Made by a program: the position numbers and the translations under genes. A stretch of 64,000 nucleotides of DNA from Bifidobacterium sp. (GTDB lineage: Bacteria; Actinomycetota; Actinomycetes; Actinomycetales; Bifidobacteriaceae), in the NCBI GenBank assembly GCA_024104275.1, contig JAGGHK010000004.1, positions 1-64,000 of the forward strand, in the 5' to 3' direction. The notes below the pieces were generated by a model that saw nothing but the letters and a program-made list of their open reading frames with translations, had not been told where the DNA came from and searched no databases. Positions 34,022-41,188 of this stretch are shown here, piece after piece; positions within the stretch are counted from its first letter, which is position 1, and the number at the start of each line of letters is the position of its first letter.

Positions 34022-34108
34022 TGCCAGTTTTACCCTAGGAACTTTTTGCGTTTCTGCCAGTTTTACCCTAGGAAAATTCCGCCGATTTGCCAGTTTTACC
34101 CTACGAAA
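34022..34108. repeat. Three tandem motifs TGCCAGTTTTACCCTAGGAA, period 33 bp
   Basis: The motif begins at 34022, 34055 and 34088, exactly 33 bp apart, with different spacer bases. The third copy has one change (TACGAA). A degraded fourth copy (TGCAGATTTTACCC) lies near 34153. The array lies between tatD and the toxin-antitoxin-like pair. It is too short and has too few copies to be a CRISPR. Confidence 0.75.
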
Positions 34109-34221
34109 CTTCTATATTATCGACATTTTGGCATAGTTGAAGATGGAGACGCTGCAGATTTTACCCATATTCAACTTGTCACACAACATCTTTAACGTAC
34201 TGCTTGTTTGTATTGTTGGTT

Positions 34222-34239
34222 TGTATTAGCATTAATACA
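34222..34239. promoter_or_regulatory. Operator of the toxin-antitoxin-like pair
   Basis: TGTATTAGCATTAATACA is an inverted repeat with perfect 7-bp arms around GCAT, about 90 bp before the first gene. Ribbon-helix-helix antitoxins bind such sites to repress their own operon. Confidence 0.5.
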
Positions 34240-34326
34240 GGTTTCTTGATAACGCTGGAACTCGGTAACGAACCGTGGTAAAGAAGGTGGTAATGAGATG
34301 TTTCGTTTTACTGGAAAGAGGTCGCC

Positions 34327-34572
34327 ATGCGCCTTGTCGTCGAAGAATCCGCACGAAAACACGGTTTTACCGATGTCGAAATCACCGATGCCCTACTTCA
34401 CTATGCCGATAAAACGGCGATAAAAGGAAAAGCAAACCAGCCAACATTTGCGTTTACCGGTCCTCGCCACCAAGGCGATCTGGAAGAAAACTTCCTAGAC
34501 GTGTATGCAGCCCTCTGGCGAGACGGCGACATCCATGCTTTTCATGCGTTAACCCACACAAACTCACTTTGA
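34327..34572 (+). CDS. Small protein, probable toxin of a toxin-antitoxin pair
   Basis: 81 residues, MRLVVEESARKHGFTDVEIT at the start. The RKHGFTDVEITDALLHYA segment resembles the N-terminal part of BrnT/DUF4258-like toxins, but the match is weak and no family can be named with confidence. A good ribosome binding site (GAGG) precedes the ATG. It lies 22 bp before a gene for a ribbon-helix-helix protein, the usual order for BrnTA-type modules. Confidence 0.6.
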   Translation: MRLVVEESARKHGFTDVEITDALLHYADKTAIKGKANQPTFAFTGPRHQGDLEENFLDVYAALWRDGDIHAFHALTHTNSL

Positions 34573-34594
34573 TCACAACGAAAAGGAATCAGCA

Positions 34595-34939
34595 ATGACC
34601 AAGAAAATCAGCAAAGAAGAAGCCAACCGCATGGCATGGGAGCTCGATGCCATGGCTGAACGCGGCGAAATGACACCTGTCGGGCCGGTTGAACACCACG
34701 ATGTCAATACACCCATCACCGAAGATGAGTTGGCGGAGATTTTCACTGGACGGCCACGCACCGAACTCAAGCAGCCGGCCAAAAAGACCTGGTATACACG
34801 CACTACCGAGGCCATGGACCTCTGGGCCAGCGAAAGCGCGAAGAAAGAGCATATGAGCACTTCGGCGCTGATCCGTCGGGCCGTCTACGAATATCTCAAT
34901 TCACGGCACCCGGATATCCGCCCGGCTTCCGCGATGTAG
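34595..34939 (+). CDS. Ribbon-helix-helix protein, probable antitoxin
   Basis: 114 residues. The C-terminal part (about 75-110: WYTRTTEAMDLWASESAKKE, MSTSALIRRAVYEYLNSRHP) fits a ribbon-helix-helix DNA-binding domain. The N-terminal part is acidic and likely to bind the partner protein. AAAAGG precedes the ATG. The palindrome at 34222 is its likely binding site. Confidence 0.65.
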   Translation: MTKKISKEEANRMAWELDAMAERGEMTPVGPVEHHDVNTPITEDELAEIFTGRPRTELKQPAKKTWYTRTTEAMDLWASESAKKEHMSTSALIRRAVYEYLNSRHPDIRPASAM

Positions 34940-35130
34940 CCATATTCTCACACTTTTGTGCTGGAAAAGACGCATTTAGACACGGCAAATTATGGTTTTT
35001 CTAGCAAAAAGTGCAGAATGCCAGAAAAAGTGCATTCTTCAACGTTACGTTACATTCAATGGAGTTCTCAAAGCGTTTGTCAGTCCACTGCGGCACAACC
35101 GTCAGACAACTGACACAAACGCTTGGGCAC

Positions 35131-36027
35131 TTATTTCAGCTTGAGAGCGGCTGTATAGACGGCCTTGCGATTCGGCAGGGAGCCGTCCGGGAGCGGGTGA
35201 GCCTTGACGACCTCGGCGATGGCGTCCTTGATGCGCTCGTCGGTTTTGGCGGCACGCTCGGCGGCGAGTGCGGCCAGGTCATCGACACTCAAGACTGTTG
35301 CCGCCGCATCGCTGGCCTTCAACGCCTCGTCCTCGCTCGCACCGGCGATGACCAGTACGATTTCACCGCGCGGCGGATCATCGATAACGGACTGGTGGAT
35401 TTCTTTGATCGTTCCGCGACGAATCTGCTCGTAATCCTTGGTCAACTCACGGCACAGGGCCATCGGGCGGTTTGGGCCGAACATCTCAAGCAAATCGTCC
35501 ATCGTTTCGGCGATACGGTGCAAGGTCTCGTAGAAAACGATGGTACGCCGCTCCCCCAGCAACGAACGGAAGCGCTGGATGCGCTCGTTGTGTTTGCGCG
35601 GCACGAAGCCCTCATAGCAGAAGCGGTCGGTCGGCAGGCCGGAAAGCGCGAGCGCGTCGAGCACCGCGGACGGGCCGGGAGCACAGGTCACCGGCAGATC
35701 GCGTTCGATGGCACGGCGGACGATGGCCACGCCCGGGTCGTTGACGGTGGGCATGCCCGCGTCCGAAACCACCAGCACGGTCGCCCCGCGTTCGACCTCA
35801 TCAAGCAGACCATCGGCCTTCGCACGCTCGTTATGGTCGTGGTTGGCGACAACGCGCCCGCCGACGTGCACGCCGAGCCGGTTGGCCAAGTCGTAAAGCC
35901 GTCGCGTATCTTCTGCGGCAACGATATCGGCACGTTCCAGCAACGCCCGAAGTCTTGCCGAAGCGTCCCCGACGTTGCCGATCGGCGTGGCCGCCAATAC
36001 CACCGTTCCGCGCGGAATCTCGACCAT
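35131..36027 (-). CDS. rsmI: 16S rRNA 2'-O-methyltransferase RsmI
   Basis: 298 residues from the ATG at 36027, close to the usual 280-290. GTVVLAATPIGNVGDASARL, EDTRRLYDLANRLG, VSDAGMPTVNDPG and CAPGPSAVLDALALSG are diagnostic. RsmI uses S-adenosylmethionine to methylate the ribose of C1402 in 16S rRNA. The frame stays open to 36498, but the extra part is low complexity, overlaps the 88-bp palindromic element and has no ribosome binding site. The start is therefore uncertain between 36027 and about 36310. Confidence 0.9.
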   Translation of the reverse strand: MVEIPRGTVVLAATPIGNVGDASARLRALLERADIVAAEDTRRLYDLANRLGVHVGGRVVANHDHNERAKADGLLDEVERGATVLVVSDAGMPTVNDPGVAIVRRAIERDLPVTCAPGPSAVLDALALSGLPTDRFCYEGFVPRKHNERIQRFRSLLGERRTIVFYETLHRIAETMDDLLEMFGPNRPMALCRELTKDYEQIRRGTIKEIHQSVIDDPPRGEIVLVIAGASEDEALKASDAAATVLSVDDLAALAAERAAKTDERIKDAIAEVVKAHPLPDGSLPNRKAVYTAALKLK

Positions 36028-36360
36028 CACGCCGTCTTGTGAGACATCACGTCCGTCAGTTGCGTTTTCACGAATATTACGCTCGACAGCTGTCGTCTTG
36101 TCATGTCCGCGAGCCGCATCTGTGGCCACGTTCCGATCGCCAGCCACGCCGACCGCAGCCTCTCGTTGGTTACCGCCATTTTCATGTTTATTCCCTGCGC
36201 TGATTTCGGTCTCGACGCATCTAGCGGCCCCATCCTCCCGCATGTTCTGTTCATCAGTACGCCACTGCGCAGATTCCATATCGCTTGTTTCCATATTCCA
36301 AGTATCCATCACCACAATGACGCACCGAGCCGCGGTCATGAACGAAAGCTTATGGGTTGG

Positions 36361-36448
36361 TGCCACAAACCGGTCAATAGTGCCCCTTGACGCACCTTTT
36401 TCAGCCGAAAAACATACAGCTTGGGGCACTACTGACCGATTTGTGGCA
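36361..36448. mobile_element. 88-bp palindromic element, copy 2 (MITE-like)
   Basis: The inverted ends TGCCACAAACCGGTCAATAG and CTACTGACCGATTTGTGGCA frame a centre that matches the reverse complement of copy 1 (28307-28394). Both copies are 88 bp. It lies upstream of rsmI, in otherwise non-coding DNA. Confidence 0.65.
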
Positions 36449-36515
36449 GCACCACCGACCGGCTGCAGGCAGCAGCAACCGACTTGCGACAGCACCACCG
36501 ACCGATTGCAGGCAG
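36447..36515. repeat. Two 26-bp direct repeats beside the palindromic element
   Basis: 36447-36472 and 36490-36515 both begin CAGCACCACCGACCG and end TGCAGGCAG, 43 bp apart. They abut the right end of the 88-bp element. The rest of the 36028-36663 gap shows no gene. Confidence 0.65.
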
Positions 36516-36663
36516 AGCCGGGCCAGTTTCCGCTTGTACGCAGCCAAATTAAGCATCACGCCGTCGGGCAACCTTCCTAGAATCCGGAAGTAGAGTATCG
36601 GCGGTCTGACAGCATGATTGATAAGACACGAAAGCGACCGCTGACGACGAAAAGGGGCATAAA

Positions 36664-37488
36664 ATGCAATACATTACTAAAACCATCTAAGGTATCGACG
36701 GCAGCGAGGCGACGCTGACCGGTTACATCATCGACGATTCGAAGGAAATCGACCCGGACCGTCGCCGCCCGGCGGTGCTCATCTTCCCCGGCGGCGGGTT
36801 CAACAAGGTGACCGACCGCGAGGCCGAGCCCATCGCGATGATGGCCGTGGGCGCTGGCGTGCAGGCGTTCGTGCTGCGCTATTCCATCGTGCCCTCGCGC
36901 TACCCGGTGCAGATGCTCGAAGGCGCTGAAGCCATGAAGATCATCCGCGAGAACGCCAAGGCGTGGCACATCGACCCCAAGGCCGTCACCGTGATCGGCT
37001 TCTCCTGCGGCGGCCAGCTCGCGGCCTCGATGGCCACCACCACCGGTGACGACGTGATGCGCGAAAACGGTTACGATCCCGACGAGGTGCGCGCCAACGG
37101 CCTGGCGCTGGGCTATTCGGTGCTCACCGCCGGCAAATACACGCACGCCGGCACAGTCGACAAGCTGCTCGGCGAGAAGAAAACCGACCAGAAGATGCTT
37201 GACGAAATCTCCTGCGAAAAGCACGTCGACGCCAAGACGCCGACCACTTTCATCTGGCAGACCGTCACCGACGCCGTGGTGCCGGTGCAGAACTCGCTGC
37301 TCTTCCTCAACGCCTGCGTCGATGCCGGCGTGCCGGTAGAGGCGCACATCTTCCCACACGGCCCACATAGCCTGGCCCTGGCCACCGCCGAGACAGCCGC
37401 TGCCGGCAACGCCGCGCAGATCGAGCCGAGCGCCCAGATCTGGCCGAGCCTCTGGTCCGCCTGGATCAAGCGCAACTTCGTGAAGTAA
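36664..37488 (+). pseudogene. Alpha/beta-hydrolase (acetyl-xylan-esterase-like), interrupted by a stop at codon 9
   Basis: The ATG at 36664, with AAGGGG 7 nt upstream, starts MQYITKTI, then TAA (36688-36690), then the same frame continues without further stops to 37488. The continuation has an oxyanion region VLIFPGGGFNKV, the nucleophile elbow GFSCGG, and an acid and His near the end (DAVVP, HGPHSL). This is the small esterase/DLH-like fold often paired with xylan use, and the neighbour is xylA. A GTG at 36775 could start a product lacking the first strand. A single base change explains the stop. Confidence 0.8.
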
Positions 37489-37507
37489 CAAGCGGACTTT
37501 ACTATCG

Positions 37508-37546
37508 AAAAGCCGGCCGCCAGATTTCGTTTGGCGACCGGCTTTT
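37508..37546. terminator. Bidirectional terminator between the hydrolase and xylA
   Basis: AAAGCCGG and CCGGCTTT form the outer stem and CGCCA/TTGGCG the inner stem, with A and T runs on the two sides. It can serve both convergent genes. Confidence 0.75.
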
Positions 37547-37651
37547 GTATATGACCGGATTATGAAATGCATTTGGCCGGGTCTGATTGGAGACAACCAG
37601 CCAAACGCTTAAGAAAAGTAAAGATTATAAATCGATGGTGTCTCTGCCTCC

Positions 37652-38995
37652 TTACTCGCTCAGGGCCTCGATCATGTAGTTGTTGATCGTGGCCCTGACA
37701 CTCTCGAGGTGATCGGAGTGCGTGGAGGCGATGAGCTCGCTCTGCGGCTTGTCGATCGCATAGTCCTCGAGGGTGGCCAGCGTGGCGGTGCCGTCCTCAA
37801 CGGTCTTGCCGATGCCGGAATCGTAGGAGCTGTAGCGCTGGGAAACGAGATCCTCGATGTACTTGTCCTCGTGCATCTTGGCGGCGACCAAGAGGCCGGC
37901 GGCGAAGGAATCCATGCCCGCGATGTGGGTACGGAAGAGGTCTTCGGCCTCGAAGGAGCTACGGCGCGGCTTGGCGTCGAAGTTCAGGCCACCGTGAGGG
38001 CCGATCTGGCCTTCGGCGAGGACCTCCCACATCACTGCGGTGGTCTCGTAGAGGTCAGTCGGGAACTCGTCCATATCCCAGCCGATGAGCTTGTCGCCCT
38101 GGTTGGCGTCGAGCGAACCGAGCTCGCCGGCGTCGCGCGCGATGCGAATCTCATGCTGGTAGGTGTGGGTGGCGAGGTTGGCGTGGTTGCCTTCGAGGTT
38201 GAGCTTGAAGGTGCCCATCAGGTCGTACTTCTGCAGGAACGAGATGGCGGTGGAGGCGTCGAAGTCATACTGCAGGCTGCAGGGTTCCTTGGCCTTCGGC
38301 TCGATCAGGAACTGCGCCTTCATGCCGATTTCCTTGGCATAGTCCACGCACATGTGGAAGAACTCGGCCATGTGGTCCTTCTCGCGGGCCATGTCGGTGT
38401 TCCAGAGGTTTTCGTAGCCTTCACGGCCGCCCCAGAAGACGTAGTTCTCGCCGCCGAGGCGCTTGCCGATCTCCAGGCTGTGCTTGAGCTGGCCGGCCGA
38501 ATAGGCGAAGATGTCGGCGAACGGCGAAGTCGAGGCGCCGTCGACGAAGCGCGGGTTGGTGAAGAGGGACGAGGTGTTCCACAGCAGCTTGACACCGGTG
38601 GACTTCATGTTCTCTTCGATCTTGTCAACGACCTTGTCGAGGTTGGCGTTGGTCTCGCGCAGCGTGTCGCCTTCCGGCGCCAGGTCGCGATCGTGGAAGC
38701 AGAAGTACTGCACGCCGAGCTTCTGGAAAAGCTCGAAGGCATAATCGACCTTGGCGAGCGCCTGATCCATCGGATCGGAGTACTTGTAGTAAGGACGATG
38801 AGCGGTGCCATCGCCGAACGGATCGACGAGCTGCTGGTCGAAGGTGTGCCACCAAGCCACGGCGAAGCGCAGCCAGTCCTTCATCGGCTTGCCGGCAACC
38901 ACGCGGTCGGCGTCATAGTAATGGAAACCAAGTTCTTCCTTGACTCCCTTGTCGTGTCCGACATATTCGATTTTGTCAACATCCCACAACCCCAT
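37652..38995 (-). CDS. xylA: Xylose isomerase
   Basis: 447 residues, class II length. The catalytic His101 and Asp104 are in FCFHDRD, and [16 protein letters not shown] and the metal-binding [10 protein letters not shown] segment are intact. It interconverts D-xylose and D-xylulose, which after phosphorylation enters the bifid shunt through xylulose-5-P phosphoketolase. No xylulokinase is next to it here. Start at the ATG at 38995 with GGAGCAA upstream. Confidence 0.95.
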   Translation of the reverse strand: MGLWDVDKIEYVGHDKGVKEELGFHYYDADRVVAGKPMKDWLRFAVAWWHTFDQQLVDPFGDGTAHRPYYKYSDPMDQALAKVDYAFELFQKLGVQYFCFHDRDLAPEGDTLRETNANLDKVVDKIEENMKSTGVKLLWNTSSLFTNPRFVDGASTSPFADIFAYSAGQLKHSLEIGKRLGGENYVFWGGREGYENLWNTDMAREKDHMAEFFHMCVDYAKEIGMKAQFLIEPKAKEPCSLQYDFDASTAISFLQKYDLMGTFKLNLEGNHANLATHTYQHEIRIARDAGELGSLDANQGDKLIGWDMDEFPTDLYETTAVMWEVLAEGQIGPHGGLNFDAKPRRSSFEAEDLFRTHIAGMDSFAAGLLVAAKMHEDKYIEDLVSQRYSSYDSGIGKTVEDGTATLATLEDYAIDKPQSELIASTHSDHLESVRATINNYMIEALSE

Positions 38996-39034
38996 AGGTT
39001 GCTCCTTTGCACACGTGCCGTCGTTGCAGGCGAC

Positions 39035-39080
39035 ATTGGTTAATTCGTTTCATTTACATCGTAGGTCACGAAACCGAATT
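39035..39080. promoter_or_regulatory. Possible operator of xylA
   Basis: AATTCGTTTC and GAAACCGAATT form an imperfect inverted repeat about 50 bp upstream of the xylA start, in the promoter region. XylR-type repressors bind AT-rich inverted repeats in such positions. No regulator gene is adjacent. Confidence 0.35.
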
Positions 39081-39565
39081 ATGTCAAATCATTTAATTAT
39101 ATTCGTCGCAAAATTTTCAAGTGTGATCAAAAGGCGTATACCGTACGACAAACAGGTAGAGACAACCGCAACAGTAACGCTGAAAACACAATTCGTTGCC
39201 TCTATAAAAGTTGGAGACGACGGATTGCTAACTTTCTATGACTGTCGATTGTTTTTCGCATCGCTTAATGCAGCAGGCGCACAACCGCGACCACGGTTCT
39301 TTACACCTGTGATACTTGCGGTTATCGCTTCAACACGGCAAGCGAAAACATACAGTTATTCAGCTATCACCTCAACGTGCCTGCAGGAGCATACAGATGC
39401 GTTCTTCCGGTGACGCCGGAATCATTGCTGCGCGCAATATTGATGGTGGCGCTCGGAAAACTCCCGCCCCTATCGCCATCGAAGGTGAGAGCGGTAGTCG
39501 CGGTTTCATCTGCCGTCTCACCGTCGAAAGTGCGGCCGTGGCGGCCGAATTGGAGCCCCAGAATG
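39081..39565. other. Non-coding stretch, probably decayed sequence
   Basis: No gene could be supported. Minus-strand frames between 39370 and 39560 show some protein-like composition (for example ETADETATTALTFDGDRGGS) but have no start, no ribosome binding site and no recognised homology. It is probably the remains of a gene continuous with the fragment at 39566. Confidence 0.4.
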
Positions 39566-39690
39566 TCACGGACCATTGACTGAAGTGCCATTGCCGGAGT
39601 CTGGCTGCGAAAACTTCACGGAAACCGAACCATCGGAGAACCGCTGTGCCCGGTAATTCGCGCCGTCGCTCTGCCAGGTTATCGGCGACT
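39566..39690 (-). pseudogene. Coding-like gene fragment of unknown origin
   Basis: The minus strand reads PITWQSDGANYRAQRFSDGS and SVKFSQPDSGNGTSVNGP before a stop. The composition is that of a folded protein, possibly a glycosidase, but no start or remaining gene body exists. Flanking frames look degraded too. I cannot name the family. Confidence 0.4.
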
Positions 39691-39793
39691 CGGCTAACGG
39701 CTGCCAGCGGCATCACCGCGCAGATTAAGCAAAACGTACAGGCCTGGCCGACCCTTTGAGAGGAAGTGAATCAAGCGTAATTTCGTAGAATAA
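39690..39793 (+). pseudogene. Remnant of a second copy of the hydrolase gene (3' end)
   Basis: GCGCAGATTAAGC to TTTCGTAGAATAA aligns with the last 75 bp of the hydrolase gene (37414-37488). The encoded ITAQIKQNVQAWPTL matches NAAQIEPSAQIWPSL. A 1-bp insertion and two stops break it. Only about 104 bp remain. xylA lies between the two copies. Confidence 0.7.
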
Positions 39794-39995
39794 GAGCAAA
39801 CTTCCTGGCCCGACCAAGCCTCCAGGCCAACCACCCAAACAAAATGACGTAAAGTAGGAGTCATCAAGCTCAATGAACCAATTGCCAATTCTCAATAGTT
39901 TGCTCCGTATACTGCACCAGGAACCCGCCAAACCGTTAGGTGTCTGACATAAACCTGACACAGCACAGACACGAACGGCACTATCGCTTGTAATG

Positions 39996-41018
39996 TCATC
40001 TATACATGACTTGTCCGGAGGAGCTTCTGACCACCAAATTGGTGTCGAACACTTCCTTATGCACCTCTTCATCACCATCGATGGCTTGTAGCAGCAGTTC
40101 GATGGCTCGTCTGCTTTCCTTGCGAACGGGCTGTTCGACGCTCGTCAGCCCAAAAGCGAACGCCAGATCATTGCCATCGATGCCGACCACAGAGACCTGG
40201 CGCCCAGGCTCGATCCCACGACTGCGCAACGCCTGTATGGCGCCCATCGCCATCTCGTCGGACGAGGAGACGATGGCAGTGACGTCTGGCCTGCGGTCGA
40301 GCAACACGCTCGCCGCCGTGAAACCATTGCGCGCGGTCATGATGTCCGAAGGGGAGTCAAGACTCTCGCTGAATTCCAAGTTGTGATCCCTCAACGCGTT
40401 GCGCCAGGCGTCGCGACGACGCTGGGTGGGGGCGTTCGGGCACTTGTCGTTCGTCATTCCCGAAAGGTGGCCGATGACCTTGTGCCCCAAGCCGATGAGG
40501 TGCTCGCACGCTTTGGTCATGGCCAGCTCATCGTCGATACCGACGCAGGAAAACCCTGGTTGGTCCACCGACAAGAACGCGGCGGGCACGTTCAGCGAGC
40601 GCAGAAGATCGACCTCGTGGTCGTCGAAGAACAAGGAAAGCACCACCACGGCATCGACCTTGCTGCGCAGGACCTCCGGATCGAAAGTCTTCCTGCCGAC
40701 ATCGTAATAATCGGGCAGCGTATACACCAGTGCGTCGTAATCATGCTCCCGCAAGGTCCTTTCAGCCGCCTCGATGGCGTTGGCGAAGAACCAACGGGAG
40801 GCGTCCGGAAGCACCAGACCCACCGTATGCATGGAGCCACTCGCCAAGGACGCGGCGCTATGTGAGGGAGTGTATCCCAACTCGGCAGCCACTTGAAGAA
40901 CGTGGGCGCACGTGGCTTTTCCAACACCAGGCAAGCCACGAACGGCACGAGAGACGGTGGCCGTCGAGACATGCGCTCTTGAGGCCACCTCCTCAATCCT
41001 GACTTTTTTCGTACCCAT
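39996..41018 (-). CDS. LacI-family regulator of the GH65 locus
   Basis: 340 residues. The helix-turn-helix VRIEEVASRAHVSTATVSRA is followed by the hinge (SAASLASGS) and the sugar-binding effector domain. It is adjacent to the GH65 gene on the same strand. The palindrome AGTAARCGCTTACT, found before the binding-protein and phosphatase-like lipoprotein genes of this locus, is its most likely target. AGAGG precedes the ATG. Confidence 0.86.
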   Translation of the reverse strand: MGTKKVRIEEVASRAHVSTATVSRAVRGLPGVGKATCAHVLQVAAELGYTPSHSAASLASGSMHTVGLVLPDASRWFFANAIEAAERTLREHDYDALVYTLPDYYDVGRKTFDPEVLRSKVDAVVVLSLFFDDHEVDLLRSLNVPAAFLSVDQPGFSCVGIDDELAMTKACEHLIGLGHKVIGHLSGMTNDKCPNAPTQRRRDAWRNALRDHNLEFSESLDSPSDIMTARNGFTAASVLLDRRPDVTAIVSSSDEMAMGAIQALRSRGIEPGRQVSVVGIDGNDLAFAFGLTSVEQPVRKESRRAIELLLQAIDGDEEVHKEVFDTNLVVRSSSGQVMYR

Positions 41019-41045
41019 CCTGACACCTCTGCAACATTACTTATT

Positions 41046-41066
41046 AAAGAATAACAGTTATTCTTT
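41046..41066. promoter_or_regulatory. Perfect inverted repeat upstream of the LacI gene
   Basis: AAAGAATAAC and GTTATTCTTT are 10-bp arms around a single A. It lies about 30-50 bp before the LacI start and 120 bp after the GH65 stop. It is either an operator of the regulator gene or a weak terminator of the upstream operon. Confidence 0.5.
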
Positions 41067-41188
41067 TGCATTCATTCCATAATTTATCGAATGAATGTGA
41101 TTACACCAATATAATCAATTATATTGCTGCAAGCCAATTCGCAAGAGGATTTAATGGGAAAAGTGAACAATACTGACTGATAAACCAG

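Noticed and set aside
34022-34180. Short CRISPR array
   Set aside because: Only three good repeats, 20 bp conserved with 13-bp spacers, no leader and no cas genes nearby. CRISPR repeats are longer and spacers are 30 bp or more.
36028-36498. 157-residue N-terminal extension of RsmI
   Set aside because: It is low complexity, includes the 88-bp palindromic element and lacks a ribosome binding site. The enzyme family begins near the ATG at 36027.
36688-36690. Readthrough or recoding of TAA in the hydrolase gene
   Set aside because: TAA is the most efficient stop codon and no recoding structure is visible. A nonsense mutation is simpler.
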